From Agromyces atrinae (GTDB taxonomy: Bacteria > Actinomycetota > Actinomycetes > Actinomycetales > Microbacteriaceae), in the NCBI RefSeq assembly GCF_013407835.1, contig NZ_JACCBI010000001.1, positions 992,001 through 1,056,000 of the forward strand: a stretch of DNA of 64,000 nt, read 5' to 3'. The position numbers were made by a program, and so were the translations under genes. This document shows, one piece after another, positions 53,659-62,649 of the stretch. The number at the start of each line of letters is the position of its first letter. Position 1 is the first letter of the stretch. The notes beneath the pieces are model-generated. The model worked only from the letters and a program-made list of their open reading frames with translations, made no database searches and had not been told where the DNA came from.

Positions 53659-54147
53659 ATGACCGACACCCAGATTGCCCCCCAGGCCGTATCGAACCCC
53701 GATGTCGCTGCCGGCGTCGCACAGTTCCTCACCCCCATCGTGCAGGAGCTCATCGCTCTCGCCGTCAACGGCAAGCAGGCGCACTGGCACGTGCGCGGCG
53801 CGAACTTCATCGGCGTCCACGAGTTCCTCGACGTCGTCGTCGAGCACGCGCAGGACTTCTCCGACCTCGCGGCCGAGCGCGTCGTCGCTCTGGGTCTGCC
53901 GATCGACGGACGCCTCGCGACCGTCGCCGAGAAGACCACGGGCACGACCCCGACGGCCGGCTTCAAGACGTCGGAGAAGACGATCGCCGAGGTGATCGCT
54001 CAGATCGACGTCACGATCGCCAAGGTCGACGAGGCCATCTCCGGTCTCGAGCAGCTCGACCCCTCGAGCCAGGACATCGCCATCGCGATCCGCCAGGGAC
54101 TCGACAAGGACCGCTGGTTCCTCTTCTCCCACATCGCGGTCAGCTGA
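53659..54147 (+). CDS. dps: DNA-protecting ferritin-like protein Dps
   Basis: This 162-residue mini-ferritin oxidises and stores iron with hydrogen peroxide and coats DNA under starvation or oxidative stress. The ferroxidase ligands are present: H42 (KQAHWH), H54 and D58 (GVHEFLDVVVEH), D69 and E73 (DFSDLAAERV). ATG 53659 is preferred over an in-frame GTG at 53650 because GGAAAGG is correctly spaced for the ATG. It ends in a strong terminator and is monocistronic. Confidence 0.96.
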   Translation: MTDTQIAPQAVSNPDVAAGVAQFLTPIVQELIALAVNGKQAHWHVRGANFIGVHEFLDVVVEHAQDFSDLAAERVVALGLPIDGRLATVAEKTTGTTPTAGFKTSEKTIAEVIAQIDVTIAKVDEAISGLEQLDPSSQDIAIAIRQGLDKDRWFLFSHIAVS

Positions 54148-54164
54148 CCTCCACACCACTGACG

Positions 54165-54201
54165 AGCGGCGCGTTCTCCACAGAACGCGCCGCTTCTTTT
54201 T
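54165..54201 (+). terminator. Intrinsic terminator of dps
   Basis: A perfect 13-bp stem (54165-54177 with 54182-54194) around CCAC is followed by TCTTTTT. It is the clearest factor-independent terminator in the window. Confidence 0.93.
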
Positions 54202-54220
54202 AATCGGCGACGCCGCTCGA

Positions 54221-54226
54221 TACGCT
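54221..54226 (+). promoter_or_regulatory. Candidate -10 box for the large membrane protein gene
   Basis: TACGCT lies 29 bases before the ATG at 54256, followed by a GGGGGCAGGGG ribosome-binding stretch. Confidence 0.4.
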
Positions 54227-54255
54227 GAGTCCCCAGGCAACAAGGGGGCAGGGGC

Positions 54256-57200
54256 ATGGCAGCGCACTCAGAAGGTTTCGACGCAGGGCTCTGGCCTCGA
54301 TCGACCGACGATCTCATCGATCCACGTCGCTGCCCCGCCTGCTTCACTCCGCTGACGAGCGCCGTGTGCTCGCTATGCGGCCTCGACCTCAGCGGCCCCC
54401 GCGCCCACGAACTCCTCCGCCTCTCCGAGGAGTCGGCCGGCGCGCTCCTCGAACGCTCCGATCTGATCCGCACGATGCGAGCGGAGCAGCGTGCGGCGGC
54501 GCAACGCCCGGTGGCTCCTCCCGCGCCCGCTCCCGCTCCGGCACCGGCACCGGTCGTCGCTCCGCCTACCCTCCTCGCTCCTGTTCCTTCCGCCCCGCAT
54601 GCCTCCCCCGTCCCGGCTCCCGCGTCGGCACCTCTCGCTGCGCCCGTCCTGCCCACCGAACGAACGGATGCCGCGGGCGATGAACCTCGACGCCGACGCT
54701 CGAGCGTGCAGGTCGTCCTCCTCCTCGCCGGAGTCGTACTCGTCGGTGTGGCTGCCGTCTTCTTCCTGACGGTCGCGTGGATCACCGGTGGTCTCGTCAT
54801 GCGCGCGGTCGTCATCGGCATCCTGACGCTGCTCGCCCTCGCGATCTCGACGGCATTGCGCCGACGACTCGAAGCGACCGCCGAGGGTATCGGTTGGCTC
54901 GCCGTCATCCTCCTGCTCCTCGATGTCTGGGCGGCTCGAGCGAACGACCTGTTCGCTGCGGGCACGACCGATGCCGGCACGTACTGGGGTGCAGCTCTCA
55001 CGGTTCTCGGCCTCGCCTTCGTCGGCTGGGCGTGGCTGTCGCGGCTGCGCGCGGCGAGCATCGCCGCCTCACTCGCGCTGCCCATCGGCGTCGGCGTCCT
55101 GGTGTCGTCCTTCGTCGACGGCGACGGGATGTTCGCCGTGTTCGCCGGCCTCGCGGCGGCAGCTCTGTCGACCCTCATCCATCCCCTCCTCGCGCTCGGC
55201 CGTCGTGGCGATCGGTCTCTCGGCATCGAACGATCGACGCTCCACGCGGTCGGGGCGACCTCACTCGTGGGCGCCTCAGCCCTCGCGCCGTGGGTGTTCC
55301 CCGACCACGACGCCGGACCGATCCTCTCGGGCGGCATCGTCACCGTTGTCGCCGCCGCATTCCTCGTGCGCGGCCTCCGCTTCGGCAGCGGAGCTCCCCT
55401 GACGACGGTCACCTCAGCGATCGCCGGCGTCGTCGGCGCCGTTTCCCTGTCCGCGGCTCCCGCGTTCGTCGCTCTTCGAACGGGTGACGAGTCGTTCGCC
55501 CTGATCGTGCCTCCTGCGGCAGCCGTCGCCGTCGCGCTGGCCCTCGAACTCGTCGCACGGCGGACCCGGCCCGCGGCACCGAGAATCGTCGCCGTGAGCG
55601 CCTCGATCGGGGCGGCGGCCGTCGCGGTGATCTGCCTCATCGCACCACTCGGCCGCTCCTTCGCCGCCTGGGCCGAGACGCTGCTCGGGGCCGAGAGGCT
55701 CTGGCGAGCGCCGCTCGTCGACCCGGTACGTACTCCCCTCGGGCCCGACGTGTGGGCGACGCTCGGACTCGCTGTCGCCGTGGCGCTTGCTGCGGTGTTC
55801 TGGTTCGTCGGCGGAATGACACGCGCGCGGGGCACGGGGCTGGCGTGGGCCGCTGCCGTCGTGCTTCTCGGCGCTCCGGCTCTGCTGCAGACGCCGCTCG
55901 GCATCACGGTGGCCGGCCTGGTCATCGCACTCGCGGCGCTCGCCGCACTCGCTCGTCGAGGAGGCCTGCCCCGCGGAGCGACCGCTCCCCTGGTCGCCCT
56001 CGCGATCGCGGCGTCCTTCAGCGCGTGGCTCGCCTCGTTCGCGAACGCCGTCACGTGGTGGGCGACGACGATCGTCATCGTGCTCGCGATCTACGCCGCG
56101 CGATTCATCGCGACTGCAGCCGTCTCCGTCGTACTCTCCACGGTTCTCACCGTGTTCGTCGTGCAGGCCGCCGGCACGGCACTGCTCGTCGCGCCCGTCG
56201 CGCGCGGTGCCGATTTCCGCACGGCCGAGGGGCTCGGTGCGGCCGTGATCGCGAGCGCCGCGCTTCTCCTCCTCGCGTCACTGCGACTCGGCCGGGCGCT
56301 GTCGAACCGCGAGCGGCGTGCCGTACTGCTCACCGGTGTCGCGCTCATCCTGCCGCTCGCCTACGTCGCGACCTTCGCTTCGCCGACGCCGCTCAGCGTC
56401 GCGATCGGCAGTCTCGTCGGAGCAGTCGGCGCACTCATCGCCCTGCGCTCCGGCACGACGATGATCGGCCGCTCCGCAACGATCGCGACAGGCATCGCCG
56501 TGGCGCCGCTCGTGACGTTCGCCGGTCTCACCCTCGCCGAGCTTCTGAGCGCCGAGCCGCTCGTCGGTGCTCTCCTTCCATCGGTCGTGGCGATCCTCGT
56601 GGCCGGCGGCGCACTCGCGCTCGCTCGACGCGACGCCTCGGGTGTTCGGCGCATCGCCGTCGAGATCGGCGTCGCGCTCACCGTCGTCCTCGGCCTCGTC
56701 ATGTCGACGGCCGTCGCCGACGCTCCTCCGATCGCCCTCATCCTCCTCGCCGTCGTGCTCCTCATCGCCGCGACCGATCGCACAGGTCTCTTCGGCTCGC
56801 AGTCGTTGCGGAAGCATCTCGTGTGGGCGGCGTTCGCTGCGGGCACCGCCGGCCTCTGGCTGCGCCTCGGCTCAGAGGGCATCGACTCGCTCGGCTCCTG
56901 GACCCTCGCTCCCGCGGGAGCACTCGCCGTCATCGCCGCCCTCACGGAACGCGCACGTCGCCGAGAGACGGGCACCCCGAGCCCGGCCGACGCCGCACCG
57001 CGCGATGCGAGCACGTCGTCGTACTCTCTCGACGCTGCCGCCCCGGCCGTCATCCTCTTCGCGGCGAGCGTTCTCGCCCTCCTCCCCTTCGTGATCGAGC
57101 AGCGAGATTCGCTGGGCGGCATCATCGCTGCATCGATCGGTGCGCTCCTCCTCATCGTCGGCACGTGGGTGCGTGCTCGCGCCGCCGACGCCGCCCTCGT

Positions 57201-58386
57201 GCTCGCGACGGGAGCGGCCGGCGCCGCCGTCGTGCTCACCGCGATGACGCTCCGAGCGACGGGCCCCTGGTTCGGCGAAGAACCGAACGACATCTGGCTG
57301 CTCGCCGGTCTCGCGGTCGTGGGCGTCGCAGCGGTCGGCTTCGCGCGAAGCGACACGGCCGTTCACGCGCGCACCTCCTCGGCGCTCGTCGTCGCGGGTG
57401 CTGTGCTCTTCGTCCTCGGCGAGTCGACCGCCATCGCCGTGGAGGGCGGACCGATCGCGCGATCACTCTTCGCGACCCTGCTCCTCGCCGCCCTCGGCGC
57501 GGCCTCCGTCGAGGTGTCGCGTGCACCACTCGGACGACTCACGGCGTGGACGGCGATCGGGGGAAGCGCCGTCGTGACGGCCACGGCACTCGCCACGACA
57601 TCGATCCGACCGATCGAGTGGCTGACGATCCCGTTGGTCGTCGGTCTCGCGGCGACCGCATGGGCCGCACGCCGCCCCGCGACGCGACGCGAATCCGTCG
57701 CGCTGTGGGCGATCGCGCTCGTGCTGGGGTTCGGAGCATCGATCGTGGCACTCGAGCCCGATGAGCTCGTACGCCCTTTCATCATCAGCGCGACTGCCGC
57801 CGTCCTCCTGATCGGAGCGGCAGCGGCAGGTCGGCGCGGACCGATCCGCGCCCCGTACATCTTCGCCACCCTCGCGATCTCGGCGCCGGCCCTCGTGATC
57901 ACGACAGGAATCCAGAGCATCCGCGAGCTGCCGCTCGCCGAGACGGAGCCCGGTTTCGACCTGTGGCTGGTGAGCGGAGCCCTTCCGGTGCTCATCGCCG
58001 GGTGGCTCCTCTTCGCTGCGCGACCGAACGCGTCGAGCTGGCCGTTCCTCGCCCCCGGACTCGTCCTGCTGCTCGTGCCGCCGCTCCTGCTCGACTTCAC
58101 CGGCACGACGCTCTGGCGAGCCACGGTCCTCGGCGTCGTGGCACTCGCGCTCCTCGTCGTCGGCGCTCGCGCCAAACTCCAGGCGCCCTTCGTGCTGGGA
58201 GGCGGCGTGCTCATCGTGCACGCGGTCGCTCAGCTCTGGCCGTGGATCACCCTCGTCTATGAGTCGGTCTTCTGGTGGATCTGGCTCGGCATCGGAGGCG
58301 TGCTCCTCATCGTCGTCGCGGCGACCTACGAGAGGCGGATCCGGGAGTTCAAGGCGGCGGCGCTCGCGATCGCGCACCTGCGCTGA
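54256..58386 (+). CDS. Giant polytopic membrane protein with N-terminal zinc ribbon (SCO7613 C-terminal-domain-like)
   Basis: The protein has 1376 residues. A four-Cys ribbon (C26, C29, C38, C41) lies at the N terminus, followed by an acidic helix and a Pro/Ala-rich linker (about 85-150). From about residue 155 to the end, hydrophobic helices follow each other almost without loops, well over 25 by eye. This resembles large actinobacterial proteins annotated with an SCO7613 C-terminal membrane domain; I recall no known function. Internal similarity of the helices suggests repeated units. It is transcribed alone, after the dps terminator. Confidence 0.8.
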   Translation: MAAHSEGFDAGLWPRSTDDLIDPRRCPACFTPLTSAVCSLCGLDLSGPRAHELLRLSEESAGALLERSDLIRTMRAEQRAAAQRPVAPPAPAPAPAPAPVVAPPTLLAPVPSAPHASPVPAPASAPLAAPVLPTERTDAAGDEPRRRRSSVQVVLLLAGVVLVGVAAVFFLTVAWITGGLVMRAVVIGILTLLALAISTALRRRLEATAEGIGWLAVILLLLDVWAARANDLFAAGTTDAGTYWGAALTVLGLAFVGWAWLSRLRAASIAASLALPIGVGVLVSSFVDGDGMFAVFAGLAAAALSTLIHPLLALGRRGDRSLGIERSTLHAVGATSLVGASALAPWVFPDHDAGPILSGGIVTVVAAAFLVRGLRFGSGAPLTTVTSAIAGVVGAVSLSAAPAFVALRTGDESFALIVPPAAAVAVALALELVARRTRPAAPRIVAVSASIGAAAVAVICLIAPLGRSFAAWAETLLGAERLWRAPLVDPVRTPLGPDVWATLGLAVAVALAAVFWFVGGMTRARGTGLAWAAAVVLLGAPALLQTPLGITVAGLVIALAALAALARRGGLPRGATAPLVALAIAASFSAWLASFANAVTWWATTIVIVLAIYAARFIATAAVSVVLSTVLTVFVVQAAGTALLVAPVARGADFRTAEGLGAAVIASAALLLLASLRLGRALSNRERRAVLLTGVALILPLAYVATFASPTPLSVAIGSLVGAVGALIALRSGTTMIGRSATIATGIAVAPLVTFAGLTLAELLSAEPLVGALLPSVVAILVAGGALALARRDASGVRRIAVEIGVALTVVLGLVMSTAVADAPPIALILLAVVLLIAATDRTGLFGSQSLRKHLVWAAFAAGTAGLWLRLGSEGIDSLGSWTLAPAGALAVIAALTERARRRETGTPSPADAAPRDASTSSYSLDAAAPAVILFAASVLALLPFVIEQRDSLGGIIAASIGALLLIVGTWVRARAADAALVLATGAAGAAVVLTAMTLRATGPWFGEEPNDIWLLAGLAVVGVAAVGFARSDTAVHARTSSALVVAGAVLFVLGESTAIAVEGGPIARSLFATLLLAALGAASVEVSRAPLGRLTAWTAIGGSAVVTATALATTSIRPIEWLTIPLVVGLAATAWAARRPATRRESVALWAIALVLGFGASIVALEPDELVRPFIISATAAVLLIGAAAAGRRGPIRAPYIFATLAISAPALVITTGIQSIRELPLAETEPGFDLWLVSGALPVLIAGWLLFAARPNASSWPFLAPGLVLLLVPPLLLDFTGTTLWRATVLGVVALALLVVGARAKLQAPFVLGGGVLIVHAVAQLWPWITLVYESVFWWIWLGIGGVLLIVVAATYERRIREFKAAALAIAHLR

Positions 58387-58393
58387 GGCGTCG

Positions 58394-59053
58394 TCAGCGC
58401 TGCAGCCAGGTCAGCACCGCAAGGACCCGGCGGTGATCGGTGCCCGAGTCCTCGAGAGCGAGCTTCTGGAAGATCGACGTGACGTTCTTCTCGACGGCGC
58501 CGACGCCGATGAAGAGCCGTTCGGCGATACCGCCGTTGGTGCGGCCCTCCGCCATGAGCTCGAGCACCTCGCGCTCGCGCGGAGTCAGGGCGGCGACAGG
58601 GTCGACGCGACGCGCGAGGAGCTCCCGCACGACCTGAGGGTCGAGCACGGTTCCGCCGGCGCTCACGCGCGCGACGGCATCCTCGAGTTCCTCGAGCGAT
58701 GCGACGCGGTCCTTCAGGAGATAGCCCATGCCGCCCTCGCCGGCGGCGAGGAGCTCGTGTGCGTACGTGCCCTCGACGTACTGCGAGAGCAGGAGGATGC
58801 CGGTCTTCGGCAACCGCCTCCGAATCTCGAGCGCTGCACGCACGCCCTCGTCGCGGAACGTGGGAGGCATCCGCACATCGAGCACCGCGAGGTCGGGGGC
58901 GATGCCGTCGATTTCGGCGAGGAGCGAATCGGCGTCACCGTACGCTGCGACCGTCTCGAATCCCGCCTCGTCGAAGAGGCGGACGAGTCCCTCGCGAAGG
59001 AGCAGAGAGTCCTCGGCGAGAACGAGGCGCAGGGCGGGGGCATCGGTCGGCAC
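58394..59053 (-). CDS. NarL/LuxR-type response regulator
   Basis: The regulator has 219 residues. The receiver domain has E14/D15, phospho-acceptor D59 (LAVLDVRMPP) and the Lys in GYLLKDRV near 113. The LuxR HTH runs from about 152 (LTPREREVLELMAEGRTNGGIAERLFIGVGAVEKNVTSIFQKL). Start ATG 59053 lies 13 bases after the upstream kinase stop. It converges on the giant membrane protein gene, leaving only 7 bases. The genes it controls are unknown; the neighbouring kinase is its likely partner. Confidence 0.95.
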   Translation of the reverse strand: MPTDAPALRLVLAEDSLLLREGLVRLFDEAGFETVAAYGDADSLLAEIDGIAPDLAVLDVRMPPTFRDEGVRAALEIRRRLPKTGILLLSQYVEGTYAHELLAAGEGGMGYLLKDRVASLEELEDAVARVSAGGTVLDPQVVRELLARRVDPVAALTPREREVLELMAEGRTNGGIAERLFIGVGAVEKNVTSIFQKLALEDSGTDHRRVLAVLTWLQR

Positions 59054-59066
59054 CCCCTCAGCGTAC

Positions 59067-60413
59067 TCAGCCGACGGGGAGGGGCACGTGCGCGCCGATC
59101 ACGGTGGGCCCGCCCACCGGGCTCTCGATCACGAGCACTCCGCGGAGTCCGCGGAGACGTTCCTCGAGCCCGCGCAGTCCATGGTCGTCGCGGAGCGATG
59201 CTCCCCCGCGACCGTTGTCGGTCACCCACACATCGAGCCACGCTCCGCCGACGACCGGGCGAAGAGCCGCGTGCAGGCGTATCTCCGTCGCGCCCGAGTG
59301 CTTCGCCGCATTCGTCATGAGCTCTGCCGCGACGAAGTAGACGTTACGTTCGATCTCCGCCGGCAGGCGTCCGTCGGGAAGCGACAGTTCGAGCCGGACC
59401 GGGATGATGGATGCCGCGGCGAGGGATTCGAGACCCGCGGCGAGACCGCGGTCCTGGACGATCGGCGGCGCGAAGCCGCGCGAGAGGGCTCGGAGTTCGT
59501 CGAGGGTGTCCTTCGCCTGGCCTCGAGCCTCGGCGAGCACCGCTCGGGCTGCCTCGGGATCGGAATCGAGCTTGCGTTCGGCTGCGGCGAGGTCCATCTG
59601 CAGACGCACGAGGCGCTGCTGCGGACCATCGTGGATGTCTCGCTCGAGGCGGCGGAGCGAGCGGTCCTCGGCCTGGACAGCGGCACCCCGCGATGCCGAC
59701 AATACGGCGACCTCGCGCTCGAGCGCCTCTGAACGCCACGACGACAGCATGCCGCGCGCGACGACGTCGTGGAGCAGCGTGAAGAGACGCGTGATGAGCG
59801 GCAGGGTGAGAAGGAAGACGACGCCGAGCAGGAACTGAAGGATGCTCTCGCCGAGAATCGGATCGACGGTGAAGGTGCGACCGGGAACGAAGAAGTCGAG
59901 GAGCACCTGATGCAGCCAGACGTTCTGCTCATCACGGGGAAGCGTGCGTGCCCAGATCCAGAACGTCGCTCCGCCGAGTCCGACCGAGAGCCAGACGACC
60001 GCGAAGGTCCAACTGATGATGCTGATGACGGGCGCGACGACGACCGTGTGCAGGAGGTAGAGCCAGTAGTGGCCGTCGGCGAAGGGGCCGAAGACAGCGC
60101 GCCAGAATCCGATCGAACGATCGCGCGGCTCCCACACCGGTCGTGCGATCGGCGCTCGCCCGGCCCAGCCGAGGCGCATCACCTCGAGGGTTCCGAAACC
60201 GCGCGCCGCGTACAGTGCCGCGACGACGATGAAGACGCCGAACACGAGGGCGATGAGGCCGAGTCCGGTGAGGAACAGGGTGATCACGACACTGAACCCG
60301 GTGATGGCGATCGGCATCGTCAGGAGGAGGAAGCCGAGCTCGCGCGGTACGCCGCGCCACAGCGAGCCGTAGCCTCGGCGGGTCGGGGCGGGTTCGGTGC
60401 TCGTGGTCGACAT
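59067..60413 (-). CDS. Sensor histidine kinase with putative Sensor domain
   Basis: The kinase has 448 residues. Four to five membrane helices (about 25-70, 115-150, 190-215) with the WRAVFGPFADGHYWLYLL segment match the actinobacterial "Sensor" domain. HisKA_3 has His261 (LERDIHDGPQQRLVRLQ), and HATPase_c has the N box (AAELMTNAAKHS) and DNGRGGAS. It should phosphorylate the downstream regulator. ATG 60413 has GAGGAGA. The signal is unknown; cell-envelope stress is common for this class but is inference. Confidence 0.93.
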   Translation of the reverse strand: MSTTSTEPAPTRRGYGSLWRGVPRELGFLLLTMPIAITGFSVVITLFLTGLGLIALVFGVFIVVAALYAARGFGTLEVMRLGWAGRAPIARPVWEPRDRSIGFWRAVFGPFADGHYWLYLLHTVVVAPVISIISWTFAVVWLSVGLGGATFWIWARTLPRDEQNVWLHQVLLDFFVPGRTFTVDPILGESILQFLLGVVFLLTLPLITRLFTLLHDVVARGMLSSWRSEALEREVAVLSASRGAAVQAEDRSLRRLERDIHDGPQQRLVRLQMDLAAAERKLDSDPEAARAVLAEARGQAKDTLDELRALSRGFAPPIVQDRGLAAGLESLAAASIIPVRLELSLPDGRLPAEIERNVYFVAAELMTNAAKHSGATEIRLHAALRPVVGGAWLDVWVTDNGRGGASLRDDHGLRGLEERLRGLRGVLVIESPVGGPTVIGAHVPLPVG

Positions 60414-60558
60414 GGTTCTCCTCGGTCATTCTGCCGTGCGCGGCGCCGACTCTCACGCGGCCCGGGGGCGCGTGCGTCGATCGTCCTCTCAGACTCTCGT
60501 GGCGCGGCGTTCGCTCCCACCGGGCGGGCAACCCAGTGCGAAAGGGGGTTATCCCCCG

Positions 60559-62004
60559 CTACAGCGCGCTGTAGGTGGCCCGACCACCCAGGAAGGTCGC
60601 CGCGACGGGCATCTCGCGGAGCTCGGCGAGGGGCACGGTGAGCGGGTCGGCGTCGACGAGCACGAGATCCGCCGCATCCCCGACGGAGACGGACCGACGA
60701 CCCCGCGACGATGCGGCGAGCGCCGCCTCTCGTGTGATCGACTGCTCGGGATGCCACGGCTCGCGATCGCCGCGCGTGCGACCGACGGCGGCGGCGATCG
60801 TCACCCACGGGTCGAGCGGCGCGACGGGCGCATCGGAGCCGAGCGCGAGGGTGGCCCCGATGTCGACGAGGCTCGCGAGCATGAACGCGCGGTCGGTGCG
60901 CCCTGACCAGTACAGCTCGGCGACATCACGGTCGTCGAGGGCGTGTTCGGGTTGAACGCTCGCGGTGATCCCGAGATCGGCGAAGCGCGCGACGTCCTCT
61001 CGGCGGAGGAGCTGCGCGTGCTCGATGCGCCCGCCCACGCCGAGCTCGGCGAATGCGTCGAGGGCTGCCGCGTTGGCCCGATCACCGATCGCGTGCACGG
61101 CCGGCACGAGACCGTTCTCGGTCGCGAGGCGGACGAGCGGCAGGAGTCGCTCGGGAGGAACCGTCGAGAGTCCGTACGGGTCGACGTCCTGGCCCACGTA
61201 CGAGTCGAAGCACCACGCGGTGCGCGTGTTGAGCGAGCCGTCGGTGATGACCTTGTAGGGCCCCACGGTGACGAGTTCGTCGAGCGCGTCACCCGTTCGC
61301 ATCCCGTCGGCGATCGCGCGGTCGAGGTGCTGCGTGTAGATGCCGAACTCGACGCGCAGCGCGTCGAAGCCGCCGCGGCGACGTCGCAGCCAGTCGTCGC
61401 GGTTCCAGCGCATCTCGAGGTCGACGATGCCGACGACTCCGCGCGCGGCCGCCGCACGACCGGCGTCGTCGATGAGTGCGTCGAGCGCCTCGTCGCCGAT
61501 GTCCTCGAGCGTGCGTACGACGCGGAAGCTGTCCTCCTCCGTCAGGAGGCCCGTCGGGTGCTCGGCGAACCCGTGGCGTCGCAGAGCCGCGCTGTTGAGC
61601 CAGACGCAGTGCAGGTCGGCGCTCACGAGCACGACCGGCACCTCTCCGCTCGCCGCATCGAGCACGGGGCGATCCGGCGCGTCCGGCCAGAGTCCGTCGC
61701 GGAACCCCGCGCCGATGATCTCGCGTCGACCTCGCGCGATTGCATCGCCGACGATCGCCGCCGCCTCCGCTGCCGAACTGGCCGCAGAGAGATCGACCCG
61801 TCCGTTCGCTTGCGCCCACTGGCTGAAGTGCACGTGCTCGTCCCAGAGGCCAGGCACGATCACCCGCCCGTCGGCCGGGATGCGTTCGCCCGAGACATCC
61901 GACCCCGCCGGCAGGATCGCTGTCACGACCCCCGCATCGACGACGACGTCGAGGAGGGTCTCCTCGCCGGGCCGGCGGACCCCGGCGAGGACGAGGTCGC
62001 TCAC
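60559..62004 (-). CDS. YtcJ-like amidohydrolase
   Basis: This 481-residue metal-dependent hydrolase of the amidohydrolase 3 group has the HxH pair at H57/H59 (LWDEHVHFSQW), a His in VPAVHAIGDRA, HAQLLRREDVARFADLGI and the late Asp in LGSDAPVAPLDPW. YtcJ-type proteins are predicted exo-enzymes acting on cyclic amides or N-acyl compounds; the substrate is unknown. GTG 62004 overlaps the stop of the PaiB-like gene as GTGA. It is last of a chain from rpiB through nei and PaiB. Confidence 0.88.
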   Translation of the reverse strand: MSDLVLAGVRRPGEETLLDVVVDAGVVTAILPAGSDVSGERIPADGRVIVPGLWDEHVHFSQWAQANGRVDLSAASSAAEAAAIVGDAIARGRREIIGAGFRDGLWPDAPDRPVLDAASGEVPVVLVSADLHCVWLNSAALRRHGFAEHPTGLLTEEDSFRVVRTLEDIGDEALDALIDDAGRAAAARGVVGIVDLEMRWNRDDWLRRRRGGFDALRVEFGIYTQHLDRAIADGMRTGDALDELVTVGPYKVITDGSLNTRTAWCFDSYVGQDVDPYGLSTVPPERLLPLVRLATENGLVPAVHAIGDRANAAALDAFAELGVGGRIEHAQLLRREDVARFADLGITASVQPEHALDDRDVAELYWSGRTDRAFMLASLVDIGATLALGSDAPVAPLDPWVTIAAAVGRTRGDREPWHPEQSITREAALAASSRGRRSVSVGDAADLVLVDADPLTVPLAELREMPVAATFLGGRATYSAL

Positions 62005-62636
62005 CGGGTGCGCTCGTCTCGCGCGCGGCGCATCTCGTCGGCGAGACGCGGGTCGGCGTAGGGACTGCCGGCATCGAGTTCGGTGATGATGCGTTCGACG
62101 GTCTCGGCGGGTCGGTTCTGACTCATCTTGTCTTTTCCGACGAAACGGTCGACACGCAGACGAAAACCGACCGTTCCCGCCGAGATGCGGGCGGCGTAGG
62201 CCGCGTTCTCGGGCGTGCCGTTCATGAGTCGGGGCTCCGGCACCTTCTGCTCGAAGTGGGCGACGAGGTCGTCGAGCACACGGAGGTTCTCCTCGTCGCT
62301 CAGGATCTCGGGCGTTCCCCAGAGGTGCACCGACACGAAGTTCCAGGTCGGTACGGCGGGCTTCGCGTCGTACCACGACGGCGAGATGTAGCCGTGCGGA
62401 CCCTGGATGATGACGAGCACCTCGTGCTGTCCGAGCTCGTGCAGCTGCTCGTCGGGGCGACCGACGTGACTGACGAGGGAGATGCCCTCGGCCGTCTCTT
62501 CGAGGAGCACCGGGTAGTGCGAGGCGACGAGCTCGCCGGCATCCGTGCGGCTGACGATCGTCGCCCACGGGTTCTCCCGGATAACGCGCTTCACGGCATC
62601 CTCGCTCGCGAGGGTGAAGCTCGGGTTCTGTCTCAT
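62001..62636 (-). CDS. PaiB-like FMN-binding protein
   Basis: This 211-residue protein has the split-barrel FMN-binding fold of PaiB: NPWATIVS, ELVASHYPVLLEE, GPHGYISPSWYD and VPTWNFVSVHLWGTPEIL. Bacillus PaiB was described as a negative regulator of sporulation and protease genes, yet these proteins are probably flavin or heme-type enzymes. ATG 62636 with GGAGGA closely upstream is preferred; the longer frame runs into the nei gene. It overlaps the amidohydrolase gene. Confidence 0.88.
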   Translation of the reverse strand: MRQNPSFTLASEDAVKRVIRENPWATIVSRTDAGELVASHYPVLLEETAEGISLVSHVGRPDEQLHELGQHEVLVIIQGPHGYISPSWYDAKPAVPTWNFVSVHLWGTPEILSDEENLRVLDDLVAHFEQKVPEPRLMNGTPENAAYAARISAGTVGFRLRVDRFVGKDKMSQNRPAETVERIITELDAGSPYADPRLADEMRRARDERTR

Positions 62637-62649
62637 CGTTCCTCCGATG

